A stretch of DNA of 64,000 bases, taken from Acidobacteriota bacterium (GTDB taxonomy: Bacteria > Acidobacteriota > Terriglobia > UBA7540). Location of the stretch: contig JAMCXS010000028.1 of NCBI GenBank assembly GCA_023474345.1, positions 1 through 64,000 on the forward strand. Direction: 5' to 3'. The position numbers were made by a program, and so were the translations under genes. The notes beneath the pieces are model-generated. The model ran no database searches and was not told the DNA's origin. It worked only from the letters and a program-made list of their open reading frames with translations. How positions within the stretch are numbered: the first letter of the stretch is position 1; every line of letters starts with the position of its first letter. This document shows, one piece after another, positions 30,046-42,552 of the stretch.

Positions 30046-30660
30046 ATGCCGATGAGCATAGAGAGACCGACAATGACACTGGTTCCCATGGTTGTTGAAC
30101 AGACGAACCGGGGTGAAAGAGCCTACGACATCTATTCCCGGCTCCTCCGCGATAACATCATCTTTATCGGGACCCCTATCGACGATAACGTTGCTAATCT
30201 GGTGACAGCGCAGCTACTTTTTCTCGAAGCTGAGGACCCCGAAAAGGACGTTTCGCTGTATATTAACTCTCCGGGAGGAGTGGTCACCGCCGGTATGGCG
30301 ATTTATGACACCATGCAGTTTATTCGGCCGGATGTGGCGACCATTTGCATCGGGCAGGCTGCCAGCGTAGCGGCCCTGCTGCTTTCAGCCGGAACCCCCG
30401 GCAAGCGCTTTGCGCTGCCGAACTCCCGCGTTTTGATCCACCAGCCGACGATGGGAGGGCTTTCCGGTCAGGCAACGGATATCGATATCCATGCCCGAGA
30501 GATTCTGCGTATTCGCGCCAGCTTGAATGAGATCATGTCCAAGCACACCGGACAGCCTCTTGAGAAGGTGGAGCGTGATGTGGAGCGTGACTTTTGGATG
30601 AGCGCTCAGCAAGCCCGGGAATATGGCATTGTGGATGAGATTATCCAAAAGCATAAGTAG
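30046..30660 (+). CDS. clpP: ATP-dependent Clp protease proteolytic subunit
   Basis: [65 protein letters not shown]. Confidence 0.97.
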   Translation: MPMSIERPTMTLVPMVVEQTNRGERAYDIYSRLLRDNIIFIGTPIDDNVANLVTAQLLFLEAEDPEKDVSLYINSPGGVVTAGMAIYDTMQFIRPDVATICIGQAASVAALLLSAGTPGKRFALPNSRVLIHQPTMGGLSGQATDIDIHAREILRIRASLNEIMSKHTGQPLEKVERDVERDFWMSAQQAREYGIVDEIIQKHK

Positions 30661-30678
30661 TGATGAAGGGGGCCTAGC

Positions 30679-31941
30679 TTGAAACGTCTTGTTTCTGACG
30701 AAATACTTCGTTGTTCATTTTGCCAAAAGACGCAGGATGCGGTCGGGAAGCTGATTTCATCGCCCGGTGATCATCCCCGAGCGTATATCTGCGACGAATG
30801 TGTGGCAATTTGCAATACTATCCTGGAGGAAGATCAAGCGGAGCGGGTTCCCACAGCTCAAGCCAAGCTGCCGCGCCCGGCGGAAGTCAAGCGCTTTCTC
30901 GATGAGTATGTGATTGGACAGGATAAGACGAAAAAGAAGCTGGCGGTCGCGGTCTACAATCATTACAAGCGCATCATGTTAACCAAGGTTCGCAATGATG
31001 TAGAGCTTACGAAGTCCAACATTCTGCTTATCGGACCTACGGGAACGGGGAAGACGCTTCTTGCCCAAACCTTGGCGCGCTTGTTGGAAGTTCCTTTTGC
31101 GATTGTTGATGCCACGACTCTTACGGAAGCAGGTTACGTTGGCGAAGATGTTGAAAATGTTATCCTGAAGCTGCTCCAGAACGCTCAAGGAGATGTCCCG
31201 CGGACTCAGCAAGGAATCATTTATATTGATGAAATCGATAAGGTTTCGAGGAAGGATGAAAACCCTTCCATCACCCGCGACGTTTCAGGTGAAGGAGTTC
31301 AGCAGGCCCTGCTGAAAATCCTGGAAGGGACGGTAGCTAATGTTCCACCGCAAGGCGGTCGTAAACACCCGCACCAGGAATTCACTCCCGTAGATACCAC
31401 GGATATTCTGTTTATTTGCGGGGGCGCTTTTGTTGGGTTGGAGAAGATTATCGAACGCCGGATTGGGAAGAAATCTTTGGGATTCCACGCCAGCGTGGAA
31501 GCTCCGGAAGTTTCCCCGAATCGGCGGAATATTGAACTCCTGGACCAAGTCCAGCCAGTAGACCTGATCCGCTATGGTCTAATCCCGGAATTTGTTGGGA
31601 GACTTCCGGTGGTCAGCGTGCTAGGCGACTTGGACGAGCAAACGTTGGTCGAAATCCTGGTTCGGCCCAAGAATGCCCTCATCCGCCAGTATCAACGCCT
31701 GTTTGAATATGAAAACGTCAAGCTGCAGTTTACCGACGACGCTTTGAGGAGGATTGCGATGCAAGCGCTGGAGCGGAAGGTAGGGGCTCGTGGTCTCCGC
31801 ATGATTCTGGAAGACCTGATGTTGGACTTGATGTATCATCTACCCAGCCAGCGGACGCTCCGTGAATTCATGGTAACGGAAGAAATGGTTCTCAAACACG
31901 AAATTATTTTTGATCCGACACTCTTTGAGAAGGCGAGTTAA
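30679..31941 (+). CDS. clpX: ATP-dependent Clp protease ATP-binding subunit ClpX
   Basis: Zinc finger CSFCQKTQ...[52 protein letters not shown] start. Confidence 0.97.
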   Translation: MKRLVSDEILRCSFCQKTQDAVGKLISSPGDHPRAYICDECVAICNTILEEDQAERVPTAQAKLPRPAEVKRFLDEYVIGQDKTKKKLAVAVYNHYKRIMLTKVRNDVELTKSNILLIGPTGTGKTLLAQTLARLLEVPFAIVDATTLTEAGYVGEDVENVILKLLQNAQGDVPRTQQGIIYIDEIDKVSRKDENPSITRDVSGEGVQQALLKILEGTVANVPPQGGRKHPHQEFTPVDTTDILFICGGAFVGLEKIIERRIGKKSLGFHASVEAPEVSPNRRNIELLDQVQPVDLIRYGLIPEFVGRLPVVSVLGDLDEQTLVEILVRPKNALIRQYQRLFEYENVKLQFTDDALRRIAMQALERKVGARGLRMILEDLMLDLMYHLPSQRTLREFMVTEEMVLKHEIIFDPTLFEKAS

Positions 31942-34370
31942 TGGATTCCGCTATGTTTTCAGGCCGCGAAAAAGGCGAAACGCGTCTCCTGCCCATGATG
32001 CCCATTCGGGACGTGGTCATCTTCCCGTACATGATGACTCCGTTTGTTGTGGGGCGCGAGAGTTCCATTCGGGCGCTTGAGGAAGCGTTGACGGGCGACA
32101 AGAAGATCTTTCTTGCTACTCAGCATGATGCCTCCGTGGATGACCCCAAGCCGAATGATATCTATCAGGTGGGAACTATTTCCAATATCATTCAGAGCCT
32201 CAAGTTGCCGGACGGGAACATCAAGGTTCTGGTGGAAGGCAGCGATCGCGGAAAGATCGTGAAGATTTCGAGCGAAGAGGGTTTTTTCCGTGCCACGGTG
32301 AAGACCGCTGTTTTCCGCAGCGTCAGCACGCCTAGCCTTGAACAGCTTGTGCAGCGGGTAGTTTCGCTGTTTGAGCAATACGTGAAGCTCTCGCAAAGCC
32401 TGAACTATGAGACGATGATTGCCGCGGCCAAGGTGGATGAGATCGGTAAGTTCACGGACACGGTGGCGGCCAACTTGAACGTCAGCATCGAAGAGAAGCA
32501 GGAGTTGCTGGAGCTTTTTGATCCCGTCGACCGCCTGACGCGGCTGGCCGATATTCTGGATATTGAGATCGAAAAGCTCAATGTGGACCGGTCGATCCAA
32601 GGTCGTGTCAAGCGGCAGATGGAGCGCGCCCAGCGGGAATATTACTTGAACGAAAAGATTAAGGCGATCCAGAAAGAGCTGGGGCGGAACGAGAAGAGTG
32701 AAATCGAAGAGCTGAAAAAAAAGATCGAAGCCGCGGGCATGAGTAAAGACGCTCATGAAAAGGCTATGACAGAACTCAAGCGGTTGGAACTGATGCCGCC
32801 GATGTCCGCTGAGTCCACCGTCTCACGCAACTACCTCGACTGGCTGCTGGCGATGCCCTGGAAGAAGAAATCGAAAGAAATCCGGGACATCCGGCGCGCT
32901 GAAAAGATTCTGGAAGAAGACCATTACGGGCTTGAAAAGATCAAGGAGCGCATCCTTGAATTTCTTGCGGTGCGCCAGCTTGTGAAGACTCCGCGAGGTT
33001 CTATCCTTTGTTTTGTCGGGCCGCCGGGGGTTGGCAAAACGTCCCTCGGACGCTCTATCGCGCGGGCCACGGGCCGGAAGTTCGTGCGGCTGTCACTCGG
33101 CGGAGTCCGGGACGAAGCGGAAATCCGCGGCCACCGCAGAACCTATATCGGCGCTCTGCCTGGACAAATTATCCAGATGATGAAGAAAGCCGGAACCGTC
33201 AACCCGGTGTTTCTGCTCGATGAAGTTGACAAAATGAGCATGGATTTTAGGGGCGACCCGTCGGCGGCGCTGCTGGAAGTGCTTGATCCAGAGCAGAATC
33301 ATATGTTTGCGGATCATTACCTGGATGTCGAATACGATCTCTCCAGGGTTTTCTTTATTACCACCGCGAATGTTGTCCATACCATTCCACAGCCCTTGCA
33401 GGATCGTATGGAGATCTTGCGGCTGTCCGGCTATACGGAAGCGGAGAAGCTGGAAATCGCCAAGCGTTTTCTCGTCCGCAAGCAGCGCGAGGCAACGGGT
33501 TTGAAAGAGCAGAATTTGACTTTCGCGGACGAGGCTATTCTTGGGATTATCCGCAACTATACGCGTGAAGCCGGGGTGCGGAATCTGGAGCGGGAGATCG
33601 CTAACATCTGCCGCAAAGTGGCGCGCAAGGTCGTGCAGGAGAACCGGAGTCTTCAGATTGTTGTCAAGCCCGAAAGCCTCCAGGAATATTTGGGTGTGAT
33701 CAAGTTCCGGGACACGAAGGCCGAAGAAAAGAATGAAGTGGGTTTGGCTACCGGCTTGGCGTGGACGGAAGTGGGTGGCCAGATTCTCAACATCGAAGCT
33801 TCCGTTATGCAGGGCAAAGGCAAGCTGACTCTGACGGGGAAACTCGGCGACGTGATGCAAGAATCGGCTCAGGCGGCCTTGAGTTACGTACGTTCAAGAG
33901 CTTCGCGGCTGGGCTTGCCGTCGGACTTTTATCGTCGGCTGGATATTCATATTCACATCCCGGAAGGTGCGATTCCAAAAGACGGACCCTCTGCTGGGAT
34001 TACGCTGGCTACGGCGGTGGTGAGCGCGCTGACCAAAATCCCGGTGAACCGGGACATTGCCATGACCGGTGAGATCACCCTGCGGGGTAAAGTGCTGCCG
34101 ATCGGGGGTGTGAAAGAGAAGATCCTAGCAGCGCACCGTGCTGGCAACCGGACCGTTCTTTTGCCGCGCGACAACGAGAAAGATCTTTCGGAGATTCCGG
34201 CAAACATTCAGGAAGATGTTGCCATTTGTTTTGTGGAGACCATGGACGAGGTTCTCGACCTGGCGCTGGAGAAGAAAATCGAGGGGATCCAGGCGCTCAC
34301 GTCTGAGTCCCAGGAGACGCAGAGGCTCGAACCCTCGCTCGATTCCGACCGTGAATCTCTGACGAACTAG
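31941..34370 (+). CDS. lon: Endopeptidase La (Lon)
   Basis: [51 protein letters not shown]; catalytic [15 protein letters not shown]. Confidence 0.97.
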   Translation: MDSAMFSGREKGETRLLPMMPIRDVVIFPYMMTPFVVGRESSIRALEEALTGDKKIFLATQHDASVDDPKPNDIYQVGTISNIIQSLKLPDGNIKVLVEGSDRGKIVKISSEEGFFRATVKTAVFRSVSTPSLEQLVQRVVSLFEQYVKLSQSLNYETMIAAAKVDEIGKFTDTVAANLNVSIEEKQELLELFDPVDRLTRLADILDIEIEKLNVDRSIQGRVKRQMERAQREYYLNEKIKAIQKELGRNEKSEIEELKKKIEAAGMSKDAHEKAMTELKRLELMPPMSAESTVSRNYLDWLLAMPWKKKSKEIRDIRRAEKILEEDHYGLEKIKERILEFLAVRQLVKTPRGSILCFVGPPGVGKTSLGRSIARATGRKFVRLSLGGVRDEAEIRGHRRTYIGALPGQIIQMMKKAGTVNPVFLLDEVDKMSMDFRGDPSAALLEVLDPEQNHMFADHYLDVEYDLSRVFFITTANVVHTIPQPLQDRMEILRLSGYTEAEKLEIAKRFLVRKQREATGLKEQNLTFADEAILGIIRNYTREAGVRNLEREIANICRKVARKVVQENRSLQIVVKPESLQEYLGVIKFRDTKAEEKNEVGLATGLAWTEVGGQILNIEASVMQGKGKLTLTGKLGDVMQESAQAALSYVRSRASRLGLPSDFYRRLDIHIHIPEGAIPKDGPSAGITLATAVVSALTKIPVNRDIAMTGEITLRGKVLPIGGVKEKILAAHRAGNRTVLLPRDNEKDLSEIPANIQEDVAICFVETMDEVLDLALEKKIEGIQALTSESQETQRLEPSLDSDRESLTN

Positions 34371-34688
34371 AGTTTTTAAGGGTGGGCCAGGGAAGGCTGA
34401 AGAGCTTGTTCCTGGCGCCAAGAGGTATGTGTCCGCCGAATAGGGGATTGAGTTTTTCACACTGCATAGTAATTAGCACCGATTAATCCAAGCCAATTCG
34501 GATTGATAAACCCGGAAATCACGATCGATCACGGACTACACCATTCAAGACACTGTTGACTTGCCCCTTTGAGCTGCAGCACGCATGCGTTGGAGCCATA
34601 CAAGGGCAAGGCAGCAGCAGAATTCATCCATTAGGGAAAGGGAATCCTTTATCGGGTTCCAAACTCAAATTGAAGCTGAGAGAGTAAC

Positions 34689-36023
34689 ATGGCGTCCAAA
34701 AAACAGGAAGAAAAGCCAGTCGTCGTGCAGGAAGAAAAGATCGAGGAACTTAAAGAGAGCGAAGTCCTCGATATTGCCAAGCTGAAAGAAATGAACATTG
34801 CCACTCTGACCCAGGTTGCCAAGGACTTGGGAGTTGTCGGAGCCACTGGCATGCGGAAGCAGGAGCTGATCTTTAAGATCCTGCAAGCGCAAACTGAAAA
34901 GGCCGGGCTCATCTTTTCCGAAGGTGTGCTCGAATGCCTTCCCGATGGCTTCGGCTTCCTGCGCGCTCCCGACTACAACTATTTACCGGGGCCTGATGAT
35001 ATCTATGTCTCACCGTCGCAGATCCGCAAGTTTGATCTGCGCACCGGCGATACGATCTCTGGCCAGATCCGGCCTCCTAAAGAAGGTGAGCGCTATTTCG
35101 CGCTGATCAAGGTGGAGGCCATCAACTTTGAACCCCCCGACGAAGCACGGAACAAGATCTTTTTCGATAACCTGACCCCGCTCTATCCCCAGGAGCGGCT
35201 CCGCCTGGAAACCGTGAAGGACAACATATCCGCTCGCGTTCTCGACCTGCTCACGCCCATCGGCAAGGGCCAGCGCGGGCTGATTGTTTCTCCTCCGCGC
35301 ACCGGCAAAACGATGCTGCTGCAGACCATCGCCAACTCCGTTACCGCGAACCATCCGGAAGTCACGCTGATTGTGTTGCTGATTGACGAGCGGCCGGAAG
35401 AAGTGACGGACATGCAGAGGACGGTCGAAGGGGAAGTCATCAGCTCGACGTTTGATGAACCTGCCGCCCGGCACGTTCAGGTGGCCGAGATGGTGATTGA
35501 GAAAGCAAAGCGGCTGGTCGAGCACAAGCGGGACGTGGTGATTCTGCTGGATTCCATCACCCGTCTGGCACGCGCTTACAACACGGTTGTTCCGCCTTCG
35601 GGCAAGGTCCTTTCCGGCGGTGTCGATTCCAACGCCCTGCAGCGTCCCAAGCGGTTTTTCGGTTCGGCGCGAAACATCGAGGAAGGCGGCAGTTTGACCA
35701 TCATCGCCACGGCGTTGATCGATACCGGAAGCCGCATGGACGACGTGATCTTTGAGGAGTTCAAAGGCACCGGCAACATGGAAGTGCACCTCGACCGCAA
35801 GCTGGTGGATAAGCGCGTCTTTCCGGCCATCGAGATCAACAAGTCAGGCACCCGCAAAGAGGAGTTGCTGGTACCAAAGGACGAACTGAACCGCATCTGG
35901 GTTCTGCGCAAGGTGCTGAATCCGCTCTCTCCTGTGGAGAGCATGGAGCTCATCATTGATAAGCTCTCCAAAACCAGGAGTAACTCGGAGTTTCTTGCCT
36001 CGATGAGCAATGGCGGAAGGTAA
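34689..36023 (+). CDS. rho: Transcription termination factor Rho
   Basis: [61 protein letters not shown]. Confidence 0.97.
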   Translation: MASKKQEEKPVVVQEEKIEELKESEVLDIAKLKEMNIATLTQVAKDLGVVGATGMRKQELIFKILQAQTEKAGLIFSEGVLECLPDGFGFLRAPDYNYLPGPDDIYVSPSQIRKFDLRTGDTISGQIRPPKEGERYFALIKVEAINFEPPDEARNKIFFDNLTPLYPQERLRLETVKDNISARVLDLLTPIGKGQRGLIVSPPRTGKTMLLQTIANSVTANHPEVTLIVLLIDERPEEVTDMQRTVEGEVISSTFDEPAARHVQVAEMVIEKAKRLVEHKRDVVILLDSITRLARAYNTVVPPSGKVLSGGVDSNALQRPKRFFGSARNIEEGGSLTIIATALIDTGSRMDDVIFEEFKGTGNMEVHLDRKLVDKRVFPAIEINKSGTRKEELLVPKDELNRIWVLRKVLNPLSPVESMELIIDKLSKTRSNSEFLASMSNGGR

Positions 36024-36039
36024 GGGGCAGGACTTTCCA

Positions 36040-36726
36040 CTACGGCGTGGTCAGTAACTTCTTGCTGCGGGCCAATTCCAAAATCCGCTCGACAACCTGC
36101 TCGGCTGTTAAGTAGGTCGAGTCGACTACGTGTGCGTCCTCTGCGGCAACCAGCGGCGATATTTTCCTTTCCGCGTCGAGCTGATCGCGCTTCGAAATCT
36201 CAGAGACCGTGTCTGCCAACGTGGATGGCCGCCCTTGCTGGTGGTTCTGCTGCAACCTCCGGCGCGCCCTTTCTTCAGGATCGGCTTTGAGGAAAATCTT
36301 TAGCGATGCCTCGGGAAAGACCACGGTGCCGATGTCCCGGCCTTCCATCACTACTCCCCGGCCCGCAACCAGCGACCTCTGCAAACTGATCAGTTTTTTG
36401 CGAACTTCCGGCAGGCGGGAAACCCTCGCCGCTGCGTAAGTCACTTCCGAACTCCGAATTTCCGCCGTGACGTCTTTGCCATCCAGGAGCACCTTTGGCT
36501 CCTGGTTGCCGGCCAGGAATTGGATTTCTGCCAAGGCAATAACCCTGCCAATCTCATTCTGATTGTCGAGCGCCGTACCGGATTGGAGCACTTTTAGCGC
36601 AGCAGCCCGGTAGGTTGCGCCACTATCCATGTAGTCGAGGCCGAGACGCTCGGCAAGCATTCGAGCGACAGTGCTTTTGCCGGCACCTGCCGGCCCGTCA
36701 ATGGCGATTATCAGGGGTTTTACCAT
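36040..36726 (-). CDS. cmk: Cytidylate kinase
   Basis: [41 protein letters not shown]; start moved to 36726 from the longer ORF. Confidence 0.94.
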   Translation of the reverse strand: MVKPLIIAIDGPAGAGKSTVARMLAERLGLDYMDSGATYRAAALKVLQSGTALDNQNEIGRVIALAEIQFLAGNQEPKVLLDGKDVTAEIRSSEVTYAAARVSRLPEVRKKLISLQRSLVAGRGVVMEGRDIGTVVFPEASLKIFLKADPEERARRRLQQNHQQGRPSTLADTVSEISKRDQLDAERKISPLVAAEDAHVVDSTYLTAEQVVERILELARSKKLLTTP

Positions 36727-36809
36727 AAGAGGCTGTTTGGTCCTGTAGTCTGCTTCTTCTTGTGTTCCTTGACGCTGATCCTGAACGAGATTTGAGCGTG
36801 AACGAAGGC

Positions 36810-38732
36810 TCAGATGCGCTTGAAAGCTTTCTGAATCTCTTTCATGTCGTACCGAAGGACTACCGGGCGCCCGTGCGGGCAGGTCATCGGGCAATCGGTC
36901 TTGCTCAACTCCACGAGCAGCCATCCCATTTTCTCTTGATCGAGAGGCCTGTTGACTTTGATCGCCGCGTGACAAGCAACGGAAGCGGCGATCTTGCGGC
37001 GCAACTCATCAAGCGAGAGGGCCCGGGCCTCACGCCCAAGGCTTTCCAGGATTTCACGCACCAGCTTTTCTACGTCGTCAGGATGGATGTCGGCCGGCGC
37101 GGCCTTCACAGCCACACTCCCTTGGCCAAATGGTTCCACCTCAAAGCCATTGGCGGTCAGTTCGTCGGCAATATTCTGAAAAGTGACGCGCTGTTCCGGC
37201 CGGAGATCCACCACAATCGGCAATAGCAGCCTCTGGCCCTCCAGCTTGCTTGCCTGGCGCCGGCTGAGATGCTGCTCGAACAGGATGCGTTCGTGGGCCA
37301 CATGCTGGTCGATAATCCAGAGACCTTCGATGTTGGTCGCTACGATGAAGCTGGACTGGATCTGCCCGAGCGGCTGGAGGTCACTGGGGAATTCGCCGAT
37401 CCGAGATTCCGGAATTGCATCTGCGGAGCAGGGAACTGACCAGGCTGCCGGCGGCGGAGGTGCGTAAGTGGATAACGCGGCTTCCGCCAGCGGAAGATAT
37501 GCTGTTGAAGGCTGCGGTCGCGGCGCAGAGAGACGAAAGCCTGGGGCTTGCGCCGGAGCCGGCGTCCCCCGTTGCCGTGTTGGAAAAGGCTCTAAATCTT
37601 GCCCGTGCGGGGGTGCTGGTGCTGCTTCAGCGGGTTTGGTCGTCTCCGGCTGCTTAGGCATTGGGAAGGCGGCAACAGGCCGCGCAGCCTTTAGAGCCTG
37701 GAGCACTGAGTCACGGACTAAGTCATGCACAAAGGCTCCATTGCGAAAGCGTACCTCGGCTTTGGAAGGATGGACGTTAACATCTACTTCCGTGGGAGGA
37801 AGGTCAAGAAAGACCAGCGACACCGGGGAGATGCCCGCAGGCAGAATGTTCCGGTAAGCCTCGGTGAGCGCGTGCAGAACCAGTCGGTCGCGGACCAGGC
37901 GCCGGTTGACGAAGAAATAGATCTGATTCCTGTTAAGCTTGTGCACCTCGGGGCGCGAGGCAAAACCGAAGATCCTGAAAACCGCGGGTGAGACCTCGGG
38001 TTCAGCGTCAGCCTCAACGTCCGGGGCGTTGGGCAAGGGCATGAGGCGCTCGACAGGACCGAATTCAACCAGTTGGTCCAGCATTTGGCCTCCCATCACT
38101 TGATAAAGCCGCTCACGATGGCTTCCCACTGGCGATGCTTTCAGGATTTCATTCGTCATGGAGGTCAGGCGAAAGCCCTTGTCGGGATGGGCCAGTGCGT
38201 AATGAGTCACCATGGAGGCGATATGTCCGAGTTCGGTGGATTCAGAGCGTAGGAACTTGCGCCGTGCCGGAGTGTTAAAAAAGAGGCTCTGGACGTCAAT
38301 TTTGGTGCCGCCTGGGCGGACCATTTCTTTTACGTCCCGCAACCTGCCACCGGAAATTTCCACCCGAGTTCCCACCTCTTCTGAACCTTGGCGGGTTTCG
38401 AGCGTCATGCGTGAGACCGCGGCTATTGAGGGCAGCGCTTCGCCGCGGAATCCCAGCGTCGAGATTTCGTCCAGGTCTTCGGCTGACTTGATTTTGCTTG
38501 TGGCGTGGCGTTCGAACGCCAGCAAAGTGTCATCGCGGGTCATCCCGCAGCCGTTATCCGCAACCCGGATGAGGCGTCTGCCGCCGCTTTCCACGTGGAT
38601 CTCGATCTCATGCGCTCCCGCATCCAGGGAATTTTCGACGAGTTCCTTTGCCACCGACGCCGGGCGCTCGACTACTTCGCCCGCGGCAATCTTGTTGGCG
38701 ACGGCTTCCGGAAGGATGCGAATGACGGACAT
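36810..38732 (-). CDS. mutL: DNA mismatch repair protein MutL
   Basis: IRILPEAVANKIAAGEVVERPASVAKELVENSLDAG, FFNTPARRKFL, C-terminal MutL_C. Confidence 0.96.
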   Translation of the reverse strand: MSVIRILPEAVANKIAAGEVVERPASVAKELVENSLDAGAHEIEIHVESGGRRLIRVADNGCGMTRDDTLLAFERHATSKIKSAEDLDEISTLGFRGEALPSIAAVSRMTLETRQGSEEVGTRVEISGGRLRDVKEMVRPGGTKIDVQSLFFNTPARRKFLRSESTELGHIASMVTHYALAHPDKGFRLTSMTNEILKASPVGSHRERLYQVMGGQMLDQLVEFGPVERLMPLPNAPDVEADAEPEVSPAVFRIFGFASRPEVHKLNRNQIYFFVNRRLVRDRLVLHALTEAYRNILPAGISPVSLVFLDLPPTEVDVNVHPSKAEVRFRNGAFVHDLVRDSVLQALKAARPVAAFPMPKQPETTKPAEAAPAPPHGQDLEPFPTRQRGTPAPAQAPGFRLSAPRPQPSTAYLPLAEAALSTYAPPPPAAWSVPCSADAIPESRIGEFPSDLQPLGQIQSSFIVATNIEGLWIIDQHVAHERILFEQHLSRRQASKLEGQRLLLPIVVDLRPEQRVTFQNIADELTANGFEVEPFGQGSVAVKAAPADIHPDDVEKLVREILESLGREARALSLDELRRKIAASVACHAAIKVNRPLDQEKMGWLLVELSKTDCPMTCPHGRPVVLRYDMKEIQKAFKRI

Positions 38733-38847
38733 AAAATTTAGTGATTGAGTGATTGAATCATTGGCTCATTGATATTCCGAAAAAGTAGATTGGCTCACGC
38801 GGTTTTTCTATTCACGCAATGACACAATGACTCAACGATTCAATTCT

Positions 38848-40626
38848 TTAATGCTTAACTATTTTCAAGCCCAGTTCTTCTAATTGCTCGCGGTCAACGC
38901 TGGCGGGAGCATCGCACATCAGGTCCACGGCGCTAGCGGTTTTGGGGAAGGCGATCACCTCGCGAATGCTCGATTCGCCGGCCAGCAAGGCGACGATGCG
39001 GTCAACCCCCAGCGCGATTCCGCCGTGCGGCGGCGCGCCGTATTCGAGCGCGTCCATGAAAAATCCAAAGCGCTCGCGAGCTTTTTCATCGCTCAGTCCC
39101 AGCACTTTGAATACCCGCTGCTGGATATCGCGGCGGTGCATACGGATGGACCCGCCGCCGATTTCCTGGCCGTTCAGCACCAAATCGTACGCGAGCGCCT
39201 TGACGCTTGCCGGGTCCGATTCGAGCTTGGGCAAGTCTTCCTCGCGTGGAGAAGTAAACGGATGGTGCATGGCTGCGAAACGCTTCTCTTTGGGGTCGTA
39301 CTCGAACATCGGAAAATCCACCACCCAGGCAAAACTCCAAACGCCGGGCTTGATCAGTTCCAGCTTGCGACCAAGTTCCAGCCGCAGCCAGGTCGAAGCC
39401 TGATCGAGGCTCTGGAGCTTGTCCCGCGAGGTCGAATCCGCTCCTACCAGGATCACCAGGTCACCGACTTGAGCCGCCGCCGCCGCTGCCAACTGTTGAA
39501 GCGCTTCTTCCCCGACTGCATTTTTCAGCCGAGACTGAATTCCCGATTCCGTGACGGTGAAGTAAGCCGAATTGCTCGCCCCCGCCTCCAAAAGACCCTG
39601 CTGGTAACGGTCAAGCTGGCTGCGAGACAGTTTGGCGTTCGGGACGCGAAGCGCCTTGACGGCTTGAAACCCCTTCAGCTTATCTAAAGAGTTCGCGGGC
39701 AACTCGACCCGCCGCCATTCCAGTCCAAAACGCAAATCAGGCTTGTCGGAGCCATATTTCTCCATCGCCGTGGTGTAGCTGAGGCGCGGGAAAGGACGCT
39801 CGACCTTGACGTCCACAATCGCCAAGAGCTTTTCCATTAGTCGCTCAATGATCTCAAAAAGCTCCTCACGCTGCGGGAACGCCATCTCGACATCAATCTG
39901 CGTGAATTCAGGCTGGCGGTCGGCGCGCAGGTCTTCATCCCGGAAGCATCGCACGATTTGGAAATAGCGGTCGAACCCGGCAATCATCAGCAACTGCTTG
40001 AACAGTTGCGGCGATTGCGGAAGGGCGTAAAAATGCCCTTGGCGCACCCGGCTCGGCACCAGATAATCCCGGGCGCCTTCGGGCGTGGAGCGAGTCATGA
40101 ATGGAGTTTCGACTTCAACAAAGTGATGGCCGGCCATGTGCTGGCGCACCACTTGATTCGCCCGGTCGCGAAGCCGGATGTTCTGCTGCATGCGGCTGCG
40201 GCGGAGATCGAGGTAACGGTAGCGAAGCCGCGTCTCTTCGACCGTGCGGGTTTCGTCTTCGATGGGGAAAGGCGGGGTCTTGGCCTCGTTCAGCAGCAGA
40301 AGCGTTTGTCCTTTAACTTCCACTTCGCCGGTCGTGAGCTGCGGGTTGACGGTCTCAGGCGACCGCAGAACCACTTCGCCCTCCACACCCACCACAAATT
40401 CATTCCGTACTTGCTCCGCTTTGGCATGGGCCTCAGGGCTCACTTCCGCGTTCAGCACCACCTGAACCACGCCCGTATGGTCCCGCAAATCAAGAAAGAT
40501 CAGATTGCCCAGGTCGCGCCGCCGCGCCACCCATCCCGCCAGAAATACTTTCCGGCCGGCGTGTGCTTTCCGCAGTTCGCCGCAACGATGTGTTCTTCTG
40601 CGTTCACCAAGTAGATCGAGTTCCAA
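38848..40626 (-). CDS. aspS: Aspartyl-tRNA synthetase (AspRS/AspRS-ND)
   Basis: RDLGNLIFLDLRDHTGVVQVV, RCFRDEDLRADRQPEFTQIDVEM, GGIALGVDRIVALL. Confidence 0.96.
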   Translation of the reverse strand: MELDLLGERRRTHRCGELRKAHAGRKVFLAGWVARRRDLGNLIFLDLRDHTGVVQVVLNAEVSPEAHAKAEQVRNEFVVGVEGEVVLRSPETVNPQLTTGEVEVKGQTLLLLNEAKTPPFPIEDETRTVEETRLRYRYLDLRRSRMQQNIRLRDRANQVVRQHMAGHHFVEVETPFMTRSTPEGARDYLVPSRVRQGHFYALPQSPQLFKQLLMIAGFDRYFQIVRCFRDEDLRADRQPEFTQIDVEMAFPQREELFEIIERLMEKLLAIVDVKVERPFPRLSYTTAMEKYGSDKPDLRFGLEWRRVELPANSLDKLKGFQAVKALRVPNAKLSRSQLDRYQQGLLEAGASNSAYFTVTESGIQSRLKNAVGEEALQQLAAAAAAQVGDLVILVGADSTSRDKLQSLDQASTWLRLELGRKLELIKPGVWSFAWVVDFPMFEYDPKEKRFAAMHHPFTSPREEDLPKLESDPASVKALAYDLVLNGQEIGGGSIRMHRRDIQQRVFKVLGLSDEKARERFGFFMDALEYGAPPHGGIALGVDRIVALLAGESSIREVIAFPKTASAVDLMCDAPASVDREQLEELGLKIVKH

Positions 40627-40646
40627 ATTCAGCCCTTACCTTTCCG

Positions 40647-41963
40647 CTATTTCGCTTGTGAAGACGGGGCGCGGCCGGACTGGAAAGTCTCGCCCAGTTT
40701 CTCCTTTATGGCGGCGACTAATTGTACCGCATCGACAGCCCTTTGCTCGCCCGTTTCCATATCTTTCAGTTGATAATGTCCGCTGGCTACTTCTTCTTCA
40801 CCGATGATGATGGTGTGCCGAGCCTGCAGTTTGTTGGCAATACCCAGCGACTTTTTCAGCTTCATTTGCTGGAAGCTAATTTCCGTGCTAATGCCTTCCC
40901 GACGCAGTTGGCAGGCCAGGCGCACGGCAGGCTCCCGTGCGGCCTCGCCCATCCAGGCCACATAGACCGCGAGCGGTGCCTTCATTTTCAGCGCCGCGCT
41001 TTCTTCCACCGTCAAAACCAGCCGGTCCTGGCCGATGGCAAACCCGAAACCGGGCGCCGGCGGCCCGCCCAGCATTTCGGACAGACCATCGTAACGTCCG
41101 CCGCCCAGCATTGCGTTTTGCGCGCCCAACAATCCGCTGGTGATTTCAAAAGTCGTTCGGGTGTAGTAGTCGAGCCCTCGCACCAGGCGCGGCACAATTT
41201 CATAAGCCACGCCGCGCTCATCGAGTTCGCCCGTAACGCATTCAAAGTGCTGCCGACATTCCGAGCACAGATGATCGAGGATGTACGGAAGCTTCTCGAT
41301 GACGGGCTGGTCGGCTTCCACTTTGCAGTCGAGCACGCGGAGTGGATTGGTTTGGGCACGGCGCTGGCAGTCAGTGCAGAGTTTGGTCTTAACGGCGTCC
41401 AGAGCGTGCCGTAGTTTTTTTAAGTACTCGGGACGGCATTTGGGGCAGCCGACGGAGTTTAGCAAAAGCTTGAATTCCTTCAGCCCCAGGCGCTCCAGCA
41501 GCAAAACAAGCATCTCCAGGACTTCGGTGTCAATCGTTGGATGGTCGGAACCCAGAACCTCCGCGCCGATCTGATAGAACTGCCGATAGCGGCCCTTCTG
41601 GGGCCGCTCACGCCGGAACATTGGACCAAAATAATAGAGCTTGTGAACTCCGCCTTCGTTGTAGAGACCGTGTTCGATGTAGGCGCGCACGACGGAAGCT
41701 GTGGCCTCAGGCCGCAGCGTCAGCGACTCGCTATCGCGGTCCTCGAAGGTATACATTTCCTTGGTCACAATGTCGGTGTCGGAGCCCACGCTGCGGGCAA
41801 ACAAGGCGGTCTGTTCCAGGATGGGGGTGCGGATTTCGCGGAAGTTGTACGCCTCGAACACACGGCGCGCTTCTTCTTCCACCCGCTGCCAAAGGGGTGT
41901 TTCGCCGGGCAGCAGGTCGCGCGTTCCCTTTACGGATTGGATAAGTTCGTTTTTCTTGGACAC
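40647..41963 (-). CDS. hisS: Histidyl-tRNA synthetase
   Basis: VKGTRDLLPGETPLW, LTLRPEATASVVRAYIEHGL, GGGRYDGLSEMLGG. Confidence 0.96.
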   Translation of the reverse strand: MSKKNELIQSVKGTRDLLPGETPLWQRVEEEARRVFEAYNFREIRTPILEQTALFARSVGSDTDIVTKEMYTFEDRDSESLTLRPEATASVVRAYIEHGLYNEGGVHKLYYFGPMFRRERPQKGRYRQFYQIGAEVLGSDHPTIDTEVLEMLVLLLERLGLKEFKLLLNSVGCPKCRPEYLKKLRHALDAVKTKLCTDCQRRAQTNPLRVLDCKVEADQPVIEKLPYILDHLCSECRQHFECVTGELDERGVAYEIVPRLVRGLDYYTRTTFEITSGLLGAQNAMLGGGRYDGLSEMLGGPPAPGFGFAIGQDRLVLTVEESAALKMKAPLAVYVAWMGEAAREPAVRLACQLRREGISTEISFQQMKLKKSLGIANKLQARHTIIIGEEEVASGHYQLKDMETGEQRAVDAVQLVAAIKEKLGETFQSGRAPSSQAK

Positions 41964-42021
41964 GTTAATTCACTGTGCGGAGTGACCTGGGTTGCGGGTT
42001 CCCAACCTCACGCTCTGGCAA

Positions 42022-42552
42022 CTAGGATGCGGGTTCCCTCCGTGTCCCCGCCATGTAAGCATCCTTATATTCCAGATAATGACTGGCGTGGGAGTCGATA
42101 AACTTGCGGTCGGCTTCGATAAGCTTCCGCTGCAAGCGCGCGGGCACTCCGGCATAAAGACTTCCCGGAGGGATGACGGTTCTTTCAGGCACCAGCGCTC
42201 CCGCCGCCACGATCGATCCCTCACCCACGTGAACACGGTTCAAAATGATTGCCCCCATGCCAATCAGACAATGATCTTCAATTCGGCAAGCATGCAGGAT
42301 CACGCGGTGTCCGACCGTTACCCAGTTGCCGAGGATCGTTGGCAATCCCGCGGTACCGTGCAGAATGGAACCATCCTGAATGTTACTCTGAGTTCCCACT
42401 CGGATAGGCGAAACGTCGGCGCGCAGCACGGTTTGGAACCAGACGCTCGATTCGTCGCCAACTTCAACGTCTCCAATCACATCCGCGTTTTCGGCAACAA
42501 ATGCCGATTCCGCAATCCGCGGCAAAACGCCTTTGTAACTTAGAATCATCAA
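42022..42552 (-). CDS. Gamma carbonic anhydrase family protein (left-handed beta helix)
   Basis: ESAFVAENADVIGDVEVGDESSVWFQTVLRADVSPIRVGTQSNIQDGSILHG, VGHRVILHACRIEDHCLIGMGA. Confidence 0.92.
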   Translation of the reverse strand: MMILSYKGVLPRIAESAFVAENADVIGDVEVGDESSVWFQTVLRADVSPIRVGTQSNIQDGSILHGTAGLPTILGNWVTVGHRVILHACRIEDHCLIGMGAIILNRVHVGEGSIVAAGALVPERTVIPPGSLYAGVPARLQRKLIEADRKFIDSHASHYLEYKDAYMAGTRREPAS

